Assembly: GCA_039707465.1 (NCBI GenBank)
Contig: CM077648.1
Coordinates: 19,007,619-19,071,618, forward strand
Source of the DNA: Rhabdophis nuchalis
Lineage: Eukaryota > Chordata > Lepidosauria > Squamata > Natricidae
DNA: 64,000 bases
Direction of reading: 5' to 3'
Position 1 is the stretch's first letter; every line of letters begins with the position of its first letter. A model generated the notes under the pieces. The model saw only the letters and a list, made by a program, of their open reading frames with translations. It did no database searches and was not told the DNA's origin. Of this stretch, positions 33,236 to 43,490 are shown piece after piece. The translations under genes were made by a program, and so were the position numbers.

Positions 33236-34407
33236 AAATAGTCAATGAAGAATGGATCCTAATTGAGGGATTTACACTAAGCTATGAAGCATTATTTCCT
33301 GTTACTGGGTTGCAAAAAAGCATCAATTGCCACCAGTTTTCTGTATTAAATTGAATGGTTCATATCAGATATGCATTTTCTGCTATAAACCCGCTATGCG
33401 AAGTTGCAACGGCTGATTTCTTTAAGTCTCTTAATCGAAAAGGAAAGATTAAATAACCATTTTTCCTGCCTCTGCCAAGCTACTTTTAATTAAGAGAGTC
33501 AACAAAATAGTTTAAAAATAGACATTTATGTAAAAGCTGTAATTTGTTCCTGGTGTGTATTCATTTATTAATCTTTCAGTGTTTTACTTTAGTTGTAAAG
33601 TCTTCAGTCTTTCTGACCCTACAGCTTCCCTGCTTTGCATCTGTAGTCCTTTCCTTTAATATTAATCAGATATCTCCATTGAAAGCACATTAGTTCCCTA
33701 AATAATTAGAACACAGTGTAGTTAACAAGTATAGCACATAACCTGTTTGCTTTCAATGACGTTAAAGCAGATACCAACAACAGATGTTCTGAACATTCTG
33801 GAATCTTTAACAAACTGTGCTTATGAGGAGTTCCTGGGGTGAGGAAGGGGGGATTAAGAACCGTAACATAACATTATGCGACTCAAACATACTCAAATTA
33901 TTCTCGTTATCAGGTAGGTAAGTTGATCTGTAGATCTGTCTTCATTTTGCCCCCTCCCCACCTAAAATATTGGTTTATGGCACATGATCAAAATGTACCC
34001 CCTTTAAAACAAAACAATTATTTTACATTTTCATACTATTTCCCACTAAATTCCATCTATTCTTTAAAAATAGGCTAGAAGACAGAATAGGCCCTAATTT
34101 CTACCAAGAAATTGCACTTCACAATATTTTAGGGTGGTGCCATGTTGTCCCAAGTCCTTTTCTAAAATACCTAAGTCCTTTTTTAAAATGCTTCTAAAGG
34201 CACAGTTTAAAATTCTAAGGCACACTGCATATATATGTTATGGGTTCATGTCAGGGTAATGATGATTTAATAGCTGACCAGCTGCCATGATGCTGTAATA
34301 TTGTAATGCTGTAATGATGATGCAATGGTAGGAATGAGTCAGCAGTCTTATTTGACTGTTGTCACTTTAAGAGAGGTGTCCTCTCTCTCTCCATGCGTGC
34401 TTCCATG
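33236..34407. other. Unassigned sequence
   Basis: About 1.17 kb without a recognisable element or gene. Confidence 0.55.
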
Positions 34408-34415
34408 CTATAGTT

Positions 34416-35444
34416 CCGTGACGGTGAACCTATGGCATGCAGTGCCTTCTCTATGGACACATGAACTGTCATCCCAGTTCAGATCCATTGCACATGTGCA
34501 AACGCCTCCCACTGGCCAGCTGGTCTTCAGGTCTCTGCCACGCATGAGCAGGGGGTAGGGTGTGTGGCAGGGATGGGTTCCTGCCAGTTCTAACCTCATC
34601 TATAGAAGAGGTTCCACAAATCTACAGGGCCGTTTAGAACCGGTTCCAGCTCCCTTCCGCCACCCGTCCACACATCATCAAGAGGAAGAGCGAGAGGAGG
34701 AATTCTGGGAGTTGAAGTCCACAAGTCTTAAAGCTGTCAAGTTTGAACACCCCTGGGTATTCCCCTAAAGGGTTAGGGGTGCAGGGTCTTGTAACTTAGC
34801 AGCTTTAAGACTTGCGTGCTTCAATGCCAGAATTCCTGAGCCAACATGAGGAGGAATTCTGGGAGTTGAAGTTCACAAGTCTTAAAGCTGTCAAGTTTGA
34901 ACACCCCTGGGGTTTGTTTTCTAAAGGGTTAGGGGTGCAAGGGTCTTGTAACTTGACAGCTTGCATACTTCAAATGCCAGAGTTTCTGAGCCAACATTTT
35001 GGTTGCTAAGCAAGAGCGTTGTTAAGTGAGTTTCACTACATTTTACAAGTTGGCCACGCCCACCCAGTCACATGACTGCCAAGCCACTCCCACTTAGTCA
35101 CATGTCTGGCAAGCCACTCCCACCCAATCACATGGTCAATAAGCCACTACCACCCGGTCACATGGCCAGCAAGGCACTCCCACAAAGCAGGCCACACTAC
35201 AGAAGAGGTTCTAAAAATTTTTGAAATCCACCACTGGTGTGTGTGGGCATGCACATATGATGGAGGCACATGCACAAGGGGACAGGGCACATGCGTGGGG
35301 GGCAGAGTCACATGCAGGGGTACACATACATGCATGGTGGCCACACGCACCTTGCATTTGGGGGGTTGAGTGCATGCAAGTGCATTCATGCACGTACAAG
35401 CACACACTTTGGGCACTTGGCCTGGAAAAGGTTAGCCGTCACTG
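34416..35444. mobile_element. hAT-type element, GATGGCGAACCT family, carrying another hAT element
   Basis: CCGTGACGGTGAACCTATGG to AAAAGGTTAGCCGTCACTG, with exact duplications CTATAGTT (34408-34415 and 35445-35452). The inner element 34568-35236 divides it. After the inner element the flank shows CATGCACATATGATGG and other CACATGCA units. Confidence 0.88.
34568..35236. mobile_element. Nested hAT-type MITE with internal tandem duplication
   Basis: 669 bp, CAGGGATGGGTTCCTGCCAG to TTGAAATCCACCACTG, with exact duplications GTGTGTGG (34560-34567 and 35237-35244). Inside, a roughly 155-bp unit (AATTCTGGGAGTTGAAGT ... GCCAGAATTCCTGAGCCAAC) is repeated at about 34698-34848 and 34853-35001. A series of CCACTCCCACCCAATCACATG units follows. 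The family member at 56419-56884 has a single unit. Confidence 0.88.
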
Positions 35445-35452
35445 CTATAGTT

Positions 35453-35754
35453 GATCTTTGATTGCCTGACTTTGCCTAGTACGTGTATGTATATCTTCCT
35501 TGTAGATAAACCACTATTTGAAAAAGAAAGCCTCTGTTTACTGTATTTTGCTCCTGGGTTGTCTCAAAATAGTCACACTATGTGCACTCTGACAGTTTTT
35601 AGTAAGAATGGCTAGTTGATTAATATAACAATAACAGTATTTATCCTGAGCCTTCAAAGATGAAATCCCAGAGCTAAAAAGAATTTTAGGATTTATTTTT
35701 ATTTTAAAATAATTTTTAGTTTAATTGTAGCCCTCAAGGGAACTACATATACAT
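35453..35754. other. Unassigned sequence
   Basis: No recognisable feature. Confidence 0.45.
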
Positions 35755-35885
35755 GAGGAGAAGTATGCAGTGGAGTACCCTAAGGTTCTGTCTTAGACCC
35801 AGTATTCTTCAATGTCTTCATAAATGATTTAAATCAGGGAACTCATCAAATTTGCAGACAACGCCAAGCCATGGGGAATAAGAAG
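35755..35885 (+). pseudogene. CR1 reverse transcriptase scrap
   Basis: GCAGTGGAGTACCCTAAGGT then GGTTCTGTCTTAGACCCAGT correspond to the SGVPQGSVLGPVLFN motif with one substitution. FNVFINDLN and IKFADNAKP-like residues follow around 35810-35870. No flanking CR1 sequence survives. Confidence 0.65.
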
Positions 35886-36626
35886 TAATAATTTTAGATT
35901 GATATTTCTTTATCATGGCTTGCAATAAAGCCAAAATCTATTACTACTGTTGACATACTTTCAGAATAAATAAAATCTGGTGTACCCATCACAATATTGC
36001 AAAAAATACTACAATTAAATAGCATGGTAAGTCTGTGGGCATTTAATTTTTCAAAAGCACTCCAATATGTTGACATGCATAATAGGTGAGAACATAAACC
36101 AAACTTCGTATGAATATAATTGGGTTGAGAAAACATGAAAACTGATGACTTTGATCAATATAAATCCTAGAGCTTTGAATATATCCATAATTTGTGTTTT
36201 CCCTTGAGGCTAACAAAATCTATTTTCTATTTCTATTTCTCACACTAAAAACATAAAATCACATTTTGGGGCATATTTTATATACCTTTGAGAGGCAAAC
36301 CAATTTCTTTTTTGTTTTTTTATAGTGTACATATATTTTGAAATAGTTGGCACTTAATAGGTGTAGGTATGGGCCAGCTGGTAATTTTCACAGCTCATAA
36401 AAGGATACTTTTACTCACAATAAAACTATTTAAAATCATACCGACTAGGAAATAGTGTCAGTTTAATGTGTTTGAACAAATTTTCATGTTTTATTTATCT
36501 GCACTCAAAACATGCTACATAAATCAATTCATTATTTGTGACTGCAAGCGTATAAAATTATGGGTGAATGCAAAAGTGTGTAAGTAGACAATAGTTACTC
36601 ATTTGACTCCATCACTTGAGTCCATG
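35886..36626. other. Unassigned AT-rich sequence
   Basis: No gene or repeat recognised. Confidence 0.5.
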
Positions 36627-36641
36627 TATGAGCACTAATTA

Positions 36642-36985
36642 GTGGGACAAGGTGGCTCAGTGGCTAAACGTTGAGTTTGTCGATCAGAAAGGTCAGCAGT
36701 TCGGCGGTTCAAATCCCTAATGCTGTGTAATGGAGTGAGCTCCCATTACTTGTTCCAGCTTCTGCCAACCTAGCAGTTCGAAAACATGTAAAAATGCAAG
36801 TAGAAAAATAGGAACCTCCTTTGGTGGGAAGGTAACAGTGATCCGTGCGCCTTCAGTGTTTAGCCATGCTGGCCACATGACCACGGAGAAGTCTTCAGAC
36901 AGTGCTGGCTCTTTGGCTTAGAAACAGAGATGAGCACCACCCTCTAGGAATGACTAGCACATATGTGCAAGGGGAACCTTTACCT
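36642..36985 (+). mobile_element. Sauria-type SINE, full length with 15-bp duplication
   Basis: CAAGGTGGCTCAGTGGCTAA head, GGTTCAAATCCCTAATG B box, CACATGACCACGGAGAAG body, GGGAACCTTTACCT end. Exact TATGAGCACTAATTA duplications at 36627-36641 and 36986-37000. The length and precision suggest a comparatively recent insertion. Confidence 0.93.
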
Positions 36986-37000
36986 TATGAGCACTAATTA

Positions 37001-37862
37001 CAATGGGGGTCCTTGGTAGTCTTTGAGCTTGCTGATTTTCTTGCAGACATAGTTTGTATAATGAAATGCCTGCAAGAAAACCACCAAGCTCAGCGACCAC
37101 CAAGGACCCTACAATTAAATCTGAGCTACATATATTCTCCTCTAGTGAACTAATTAAGGAAGGAGACAACCAGATGAGCTTGAAGATGGGGTCAAACGCA
37201 TCATAAGTCATGAGTCGCTGCACGCCTTCACGAGATCTAAGTCATGCCCAATTTGAATGGCTTATTATTCCTGCTTATTTTTCCTTGACCGTTAGTAGCT
37301 CAGATTTTTGTTGAGAGCTTAAATCTGCGATAAGCCTTTATACCTATTTGAACTGTTCTGATTTTCCTGGTGATTGATAATTACAGCCTAAAACTACAGC
37401 AATAATTATTTTCACAATAAAATAAGTATGTATTATTTTTAGCTATAACATGCTTTGCTTGATTTTGAGTTACTGTAATATTAAAACACATTCATGCTTT
37501 CTTATTTATGAAAGTTTCACATATCAACCCCTCCCCCCAAATTATTAGGGCTTGGTGACATGTAAGGACTTTGGGATTGCACCCTAACTGACTAGAAATG
37601 CTTTATTAATTATGTATAATATTAATATACTTATTAATTAAATATAATACATATACTTAATTAAGTATATATATTGTATACTTAATTAAGTATACATATT
37701 ACCTTATTTAGAAAAAATGCTGCAGAATTGTTCATTTTGGTTTCTCATGCATTGTTAAGTACATTGTTATATATGTTAGGAAATTCTTAAGTAGCTGACT
37801 TTAGTTCAGGACAGAACAAGCTTCACTGGACTGCACGAAAATAAAGGTTACTCAAATAGGAA
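37001..37862. other. Unassigned sequence with AT palindromes at 37620-37705
   Basis: Two copies of the palindrome TACTTAATTAAGTA, plus TTAATTAA and TATAATATTA, cluster in about 85 bp. The AGGACCCT and GCTTGCTGATTTTCTTGCAG / CTGCAAGAAAACCACCAAGC segments near 37010-37110 form an imperfect inverted repeat. No gene seen. Confidence 0.55.
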
Positions 37863-38172
37863 GCTGCCGTGGTCTAGAGGTGGAGCTCTCACCTCACAAT
37901 CAGGAGGTTGTGAGTTCGATCCTAGATAGAGGCAGAGGTAGATGTAGAGCAGACCCCTTTCACAGGGGTCACCTAAAAGCCATCGGAAAACATATTTTCG
38001 ATGGTCTTAGGAACCGAGACACCAATTTTATGGTTGGAGGTCACCACACCATGAGGAACTGTATTAAAGGGTCGCGGCATTGGGAAGGTTGAGAGCCACT
38101 GATGTAGAGTCTCCTGCTTGGGCAGGGAGTTGGACTAGATGACCTGCAAGGTCCCTTCCAACTCTGTTAATC
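37863..38172 (+). mobile_element. tRNA-derived SINE with CR1-like tail, interrupted by SPIN
   Basis: Head CCGTGGTCTAGAGGTGGAGC and GAGTTCGATCCTAGATAG match the 3081 family head, but the tail GGAGTTGGACTAGATGACCT and CCCTTCCAACTCTGTTAATC is the CR1 3' end. This suggests a SINE mobilised by CR1. A SPIN copy lies inside at 37950-38101. Confidence 0.7.
37950..38101. mobile_element. SPIN-type hAT MITE, internally deleted
   Basis: 152 bp containing CCCCTTTCACAGGGGTCACC, CGATGGTCTTAGGAACCGAG, AACTGTATTAAAGGGTCGCG and the terminus GGAAGGTTGAGAGCCACTG. These match the SPIN (SPACE INVADERS) non-autonomous hAT consensus as I remember it. The first about 40 bases, including most of the left terminus, are missing, but exact octamers ATGTAGAG flank it (37942-37949 and 38102-38109). 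Confidence 0.85.
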
Positions 38173-38817
38173 TGCTAAATCCAATATGGTCAGCAACTCT
38201 TTACAAAACCATCAAATACCAGAAATTATCTACAGAACCATCATTAGTCTCACTCAATATTGGCAAGAATACTTTAGGATTTCCAACATTAATCTTTCCA
38301 GCTGTTCGATTCACATACGGAAGTCTCAGGATCTGACAGGCAGAGGGATTTGCCAGGCTTAAGCCTTCACTTTAATCATACAACAAGCAGCTAGAAAGGA
38401 GAATAGATTGTGTTCAACAACGTCAAAGAATCAACTCTATCAGCAATCAAAATTTCAAAGGATTTAAGAAAAGTGCTGTCAAGATTCATACATGATTCAG
38501 GTCTAAGAAGCAATCCTTGGCATGAGGCAAAATGGGACAATCAAACTGAAGATGTTATTCTCAGTGCCAGTTTACCTTGTGATTAGTTGTGATTTTTTGC
38601 TCAAAAAATTAAAGCTCCATTCTCCACACAGCTGAGTTGCATCCACTTCATTTTCCTGAAGGCGTGAACTGTGCCACCTTGGCTCTGTAATTTGGCACAA
38701 GTCCCTTGCACTATCACTCACAGGATCATTAAGACGTTTCGAGGCCCTTTTCTGGCCCATCTCAAGGTCATCTCCTCCAAAATGCATCAAACCTTCAAAA
38801 GAATAATTTCCAGGACA
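38173..38817. other. Unassigned sequence
   Basis: Frames on both strands at 38572-38871 are short and show no motif I recognise. Confidence 0.45.
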
Positions 38818-38826
38818 TATCTAGCA

Positions 38827-39145
38827 AGGGTGAGCTTGTCGATCAGAAAGGTCGGCAGTTTGAATCCCTAGCACCACGTAACGGAGCGAGCTCCTGTTAC
38901 TTGTCCCAGGTTCTGCCAACCTAGTAGTTCGAAAGCATGTAAAAAATGTAAGTAGAAAAAATAAGAACCACCTTTGGTGGGAAAGTAACAGCCCCCCATG
39001 CACCTTCGGTGTTTAGTCATGCCGGCCACATGACCACAGAGACGTCTTCGGACAGCGTTGGTTCTTCGGCTTTGAAAAAGTGATGAGCACTGCCCCCTAG
39101 AGTCGGGAATGACTAGCACATATGTTTGAGGGGAACCTTTACTTG
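38827..39145 (+). mobile_element. 5'-truncated Sauria-type SINE
   Basis: Begins part-way into the head (GTGAGCTTGTCGATCAGAAA), keeps GGCCACATGACCACAGAGAC and ends GGGAACCTTTACT. Exact 9-bp duplications TATCTAGCA at 38818-38826 and 39146-39154 show that the truncation happened on insertion. Confidence 0.88.
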
Positions 39146-39220
39146 TATCTAGCACTGAGTCTTGAGGGAGCTTTTGGCACTTTGTTCTCTCCACTTTATG
39201 CTGTGTTGACCTACTTCTCC

Positions 39221-39231
39221 GTGTGTGTGTG

Positions 39232-39269
<38 letters not shown>

Positions 39270-39339
39270 GAGAACCACAGCAGGCTGAGAGCAAAAAGCT
39301 CTCTCTCTCTCTGTCTCTCTCTCTCTCTGTCTCTCTCTC
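39221..39339. repeat. (GT)n and (CT)n dinucleotide arrays
   Basis: GT units at 39221-39267 with one GA interruption, and CT units with two G interruptions at 39299-39339, separated by about 30 bp. The minus-strand frame reading REREREREF is an artefact. Confidence 0.95.
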
Positions 39340-39455
39340 GTTTCCTCATGGCATTCAGAAACAAAATTCATGATCAACGTAGTAGGTGAAACGGGTTGAA
39401 CTGTAACCTAATCCATCTTTTCTGTGGTGGAAAGGGGCACTGCCAGAAGCCCTTC

Positions 39456-40209
39456 TTCATGTGCAAAGTGAGGACACTGAACTAGATATCCTCACTTTGC
39501 ATATTGTCCATCCATAACGAATGATTAACGGGAGCAAACGCAGAGCCTGCTTCCTTATTGTGCCATTTATAACAGAACGAGATGGCTTGCCATTGTCTGG
39601 AGGCATCTTTACGGCACGGTGAATTGCCTCTGTACGGTTCATTGAAATAGTTAAAATGGCAACATTTGAGCGCTCTGCCTCAGGACCAAAATAGTGTCTT
39701 TGCGTAGGCACTTGACCACTTGCTCTTGTCTTGACACACTGGCGCATGATCTGAGAGGAAGAAATATGTTTGAGCTACTTCGATAGATGAGGGCGTATCA
39801 TGCTGCCAAGTATTCCTCGGGGAGAACTGTGTTCTCACACCGCATGGGCGACAGCATGTGCCTGATGACTGCAATTTGTAGGGTTTGATCATGAAACATG
39901 CTTAATCTCCAAAAAGCTCCAGATGCCTTTGCAAACTCCAATTTTTGTGCTTCGCCTTTTGGAATATCAGCATGAATTCATCCCAAGCCGCTCATCGGTA
40001 CTCTTAACACCTCTGAATAAGAAGGTGTCATTACAAAACCATCCATGACAAGGTTCGTAATACGCTGCCTTCTTGGTGCTTATTATACTTGGGGACATAA
40101 CCTGGTGGCATTCCTTTATGGGCTTATCCTTCATGTAGAAAGACACCTTAGTTTCATGCATGGTAAAAAGCACAAGGGAAAGTAGGATCATTCCATGGCT
40201 GTTAAACAT
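39456..40209 (-). pseudogene. Broken protein-coding remnant of unknown origin
   Basis: Minus-strand frame 40209-39967 is open for 80 codons (includes CHGWFCNDTFLFRGVKS). After a stop, the best protein-like reading shifts frame (EFAKASGAFWRLSMFHDQT, then AVIRHMLSPMRCENTV), and from 39777 the first frame becomes open again for about 107 codons (QRHYFGPEAERSNVAILTIS, RSVINGTIRKQALRLLPL) to a stop at 39456. Amino-acid composition is ordinary, unlike the repeat artefacts around it. I cannot assign the family. Candidates are a processed host pseudogene or an endogenised RNA-virus gene. A Tip100-like MITE end abuts the start. Confidence 0.4.
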
Positions 40210-40212
40210 TGT

Positions 40213-40310
40213 TTATACAGATAGTCTTCTACTTATGACTTCAGCTGGGCCGCAAATTTATGTTGCGGAGTGAGAAATTCATTAAGTGAGCTTTGCCCCA
40301 GTTGCAATTT
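40213..40310 (+). mobile_element. Tip100-like element fragment
   Basis: ACAGATAGTCTTCTACTTATGA opens like other family ends, and CATTAAGTGAGCTTTGCCCC follows. The interior is deleted. Confidence 0.5.
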
Positions 40311-40439
40311 CCAGGAGACCCTCAACTTTAGTATAATCATTTTCTCACAATTCATAGCAACCGTATATGGTTGCTATGAAGGGCAGAAAAATGGAAGGAA
40401 ATGCTATCTATCAGCACACTAAGGTCTCGAAAGGATACA

Positions 40440-40545
40440 TAGAGATGGATCGATCAATCAATCGATCGATCGATCGATCGATGGTAGGTAGGTAGGTAGG
40501 TATTCAGCAGGTTCTGACCAGTTCTGGAAAACTGGTAGCATGTAG
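40440..40545. repeat. (ATCG)n/(GGTA)n microsatellite joined to a MITE end
   Basis: ATCGATCGATCG units (40445-40482) and GGTA units (40484-40500) run straight into ATTCAGCAGGTTCTGACCAG, the start of the MITE subfamily seen at 15956. The first bases of the MITE appear to be replaced by the GGTA array. Confidence 0.7.
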
Positions 40546-40598
40546 CATATAAACACACATGCACACATTCATCTTTTTTTATGACCCATAATCCCTTA

Positions 40599-40797
40599 AG
40601 GGGTGGAGCCTCGGCAGCTGAATGGAGCTGAGTGTTTACTGGCCAGATGCCCTTCCTGTCGCCAATGTGGAGGTTTTTTTTTCAGCAAATATAGTCTCAT
40701 TGTGCCCAGAGAGAGAAATATCTGCCTCTACCTAGGATCGAACTCACAGCCTCCTGATTGTGAAGTGAGAGCTCCACCACTAGGCCACTGTACCACT
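40599..40797 (-). mobile_element. tRNA-derived SINE, CTAGAGG head family, reverse
   Basis: Plus-strand TACCTAGGATCGAACTCACA is the reverse of the B box, and CCACCACTAGGCCACTGTAC the reverse of the A box region. The body GCCAGATGCCCTTCCTGTCG matches 3081-3275 reversed. Confidence 0.75.
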
Positions 40798-40998
40798 CAA
40801 ACACACATGCACCCATTATTCTTAGGAAAAGCATGTATTCAATCTTTATATACAGAACATCTCAACTGATAAGCACCATTGGACATATGTCAAGTTAAAG
40901 ATATGCGAGACGCTATCTGATAAATTCTTAAGTACCGCAATACATTAAAAAAACCCTGTTTTAACATATTAAACATATAAGCATGGCTTGATGTAGGA

Positions 40999-41322
40999 CA
41001 GGGGTGTCAAATTCAAGGCCCAGGGGCCGGATCCAGCCCACAGGGTACTTCCAGGGTCCATGGGGCCACCCTGGAAACAGAAGTGAAGGACCGACCTGTG
41101 GTGCTTCTGCCAGCAAAAACAGGCTCCCAAGCTCCGTTTTCAGCTGCCACAGCCTCCTGCAACCATCTGCCAGTGAAAACAGAGCTCGGGAGGGCCGCCA
41201 CAGGCGCCCTCGACAGGAGTGACATTGAGCTGACCACTCCCCCAGGCCACACCCACCCCAGCCCCCTGAGGTCAAACACAACCCTCATGCGGCCCTCAAT
41301 GAAATCGAGTTTGACACCCCTG
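40999..41322. mobile_element. hAT-type element, GTGTCAAACTC family, complete
   Basis: 324 bp, CAGGGGTGTCAAATTCAAGG to ATCGAGTTTGACACCCCTG, with exact duplications ATGTAGGA (40991-40998 and 41323-41330). The GC-rich interior explains several open frames that are not genes. Confidence 0.92.
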
Positions 41323-41330
41323 ATGTAGGA

Positions 41331-41730
41331 CAATTAAGAATTGAAAAAGGCACTAATCATCGCTGTCGGTTTTCGCAGTGTAAAGAAAATGCAACCGTTG
41401 TCTTTAGATGCATTATCTCAAGACAACAATTTATCCCTACCCTAGCAAAGGTGATTCAGATACACTCCAGTGTTTTGGAGCAAAGAAATGCCACTGTGCT
41501 TCCACTGAATAATATATAAACAACAAATTGCTTCAGCTAGGAGTAGACTCCCAAAAAAAAAAAAAATCCCATGAATATTCACTCTGTGTAAGAAGTTTAC
41601 CAACATTGAGCAGGGAGCAGATTAAACATTCTAAAAGTACCCTCACTAAGAAAACAGCAAAGATCTGTTCTCTAGCAATCCATGCCAGTATAATTCTTAA
41701 GAGTAAGAATTCTTAGAGTAAGTAATAATA
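41331..41730. other. Unassigned sequence
   Basis: AT-rich with an A run at 41552-41565. No feature recognised. Confidence 0.45.
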
Positions 41731-42475
41731 CAGGTAATCCTTGACTGACTCCCATTCGTTTAGTGACCATTCAAAGTTACAATGGCACTGAAAAAAAAGT
41801 GATTTATGACCATTTTTCATACTTAGGACCTTTCATACTTGTGACTCTTGCAGTATCCGCATGGTCATGGGATCAAAATTCAGGTGGTTGCTTTGTCCCT
41901 GCATCATGTCATTTCCATTTGTAACCTTCCTAAGTAGCTTCTGTCAAGCAAATCTGGGGGAAATCAGATTCACTTACCGTATTTTTTGGAGTATAAGATG
42001 CACCTTTCCTGCCCCTCTCTCAAAAAAGAGGGTGAAAATCTGGGTGCGTCTTATACACTGAATACAGCATTTTTGGCCTACTGAAACCCTGCTCCCTTTG
42101 CAAAAATGGATGTACAGAGGGTTTGGGAGGCTTACCACGTGCCATTTTTGCTCATTTTTTCCCACCCCAACCCCCAGAAGCACTCTACAAGTCTCCCAAA
42201 GCTCTACATGCCCTTTTTCTTTGCAAAAAATGAGGTGTGCAGAGGGTTTGGGAAGCCTGCAGAGTGCAAAAATTGTTTTTTAAATTTACCTCTTCAAAAT
42301 CATGGTGCGTCTTATAGTCTGAAAAATACGGTAATACCTGCATGATTCACTTAACAATTGCAATTAACAAAGGTGGCAAAACGTTTATAAAATGGGGCAA
42401 AGCTCACTGAACAACTGTCTTGCTTAGCAATGGAAATTTGGAGCTCCATTGTAATCATAGGCTGAAGACTATCTG
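41731..42475 (+). mobile_element. Tip100-like element carrying a mariner-type MITE
   Basis: CAGGTAATCCTTGACTGACT opens it and GAAGACTATCTG closes it. Shared blocks are ATGGCACTGAAAAAAAAGTG, CATGGGATCAAAATTCAGG and AAATGGGGCAAAGCTCACTG. The inner MITE at 41977-42331 splits it inside a CACTTA motif. Octamer flanks do not match. Confidence 0.72.
41977..42331. mobile_element. Mariner/Tc1-type MITE, CCGTATTTTT terminus (copy 2)
   Basis: 355 bp, CCGTATTTTTTGGAGTATAA to TTATAGTCTGAAAAATACGG, with TA on both sides. Contains AAAAAAGAGGGTGAAAATCT, and an interior with two similar AGAGGGTTTGGGAGGCTTAC-type segments (42115 and 42240). Confidence 0.85.
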
Positions 42476-42537
42476 TGCATAGCTTAGACCATAGCAACAC
42501 AGTGACCCCAGTAGGACAGAAGATTGACAGTTTAAAG

Positions 42538-42891
42538 CAGGAGCGTCAAACTCAAGCCCCAGGGACCGGATCTGGCCCACGGGTACTTAGATTTGGCCCA
42601 CGGGGCCACCCTGGAAACAGCAAAGGATTGGCCTTCAGTGCCTCTGCCAGTGAAAACAGAGCTCACGAGGGCCACATGCAGCCCTCACAAGCTCCATTTT
42701 TGCTGGCAGAGGTTTGCAGGATGCCATCACAGCTGAAAATGGAGCTCGTGAGTCCGTTTTTGCTGGCAGAGTATTCAGGCCCCCACAGGCACCTGACACA
42801 AGTTACGTCAAGGTGGCCACATTCATCCTGGCCCTCCAAGGTCAAACACTACCCTGATGCAGCTTCAATGAAATCGAGTTTGACACCTCTA
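42538..42891. mobile_element. hAT-type element, GTGTCAAACTC family
   Basis: 354 bp, CAGGAGCGTCAAACTCAAGC to ATCGAGTTTGACACCTCTA, with exact duplications GTTTAAAG (42530-42537 and 42892-42899). It lies immediately upstream of the L2-type LINE at 42900. Confidence 0.9.
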
Positions 42892-42899
42892 GTTTAAAG

Positions 42900-43490
42900 C
42901 AGCCGCGCGGGTGATTATGGGAGCCACTAGATGCTCCCACATAACACCGATCCTGCACGAGCTGCATTGGCTTCCTGTGGCCTTTCGAGTGCGCTTCAAG
43001 GTTTTGACAACTATCTTTAAAGCGCTCCATGGCTCGGGGCCTAGTTATATGCGAGACCGCCTCCTGCCCCATACATCCCTTAGACCGATACGCTCCCACA
43101 GAGAGGGCCTTCTCAGGGTGCCATCGGCCGGACAATGCCGACTGGCGACACCCAGGGGAAGAGCCTTCTCTGTGGCAGGTCCAGCCCTCTGGAATGACCT
43201 ACCCCCTGAATTACGTACCATCACCGACCTCCGCGTCTTCCGCCAGTGTCTTAAGACATATTTGTTTCAAAAAGCCGGCCTAGCCTAACCTCCCATGGGG
43301 ACTTTTAGGTAGTTTTAAATTGGGTTTTTAAAATTTGGTTTTAGCGCAGGATAGGATTATTTAATAGTTTTTTAAATTATATTTATTGTATTTTGTATGT
43401 CTTTTAAATTTCCTGTGCGCCGCCCTGGGTCCTCTGTAGAGAAGGGCGGGATATAAATTTAAGTAAATAAATAAATAAAATAAAAATAAA
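42900..43490 (+). mobile_element. L2-type LINE ORF2 C-terminus and 3' UTR
   Basis: A 125-codon frame (42911-43288) reads TPILHELHWLPVAFRVRFKV, ALHGSGPSYMRDRLLPH, AFSVAGPALWNDLPPELRT, the C-terminal region of L2-group reverse transcriptase proteins. After a stop, the 3' UTR ends GCCGCCCTGGGTCCTCTGTA, GGGCGGGATATAAATTTAAG and (AAATA)n. The element is 5' truncated but the remaining frame is intact, so it is fairly young. Related sequences are at 59678, 62899 and 12836. Confidence 0.82.

Noticed and set aside
34300..35460. Tandem CCACTCCCACC-CACATG units as a CRISPR-like array
   Set aside because: Units are imperfect, without regular unique spacers, and lie inside a hAT element in a vertebrate genome.
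39967..40209. Signal-peptide-like N-terminus (MILLSLVLFTM) suggesting a small secreted host protein
   Set aside because: The reading frame is followed by stops and shifted continuation, so an intact secreted gene is not supported; it is listed as an unidentified remnant instead.
42911..43288. 125-codon frame as a possible host gene
   Set aside because: Sequence and 3' UTR match an L2-type LINE; related copies occur at 59678 and 62899.
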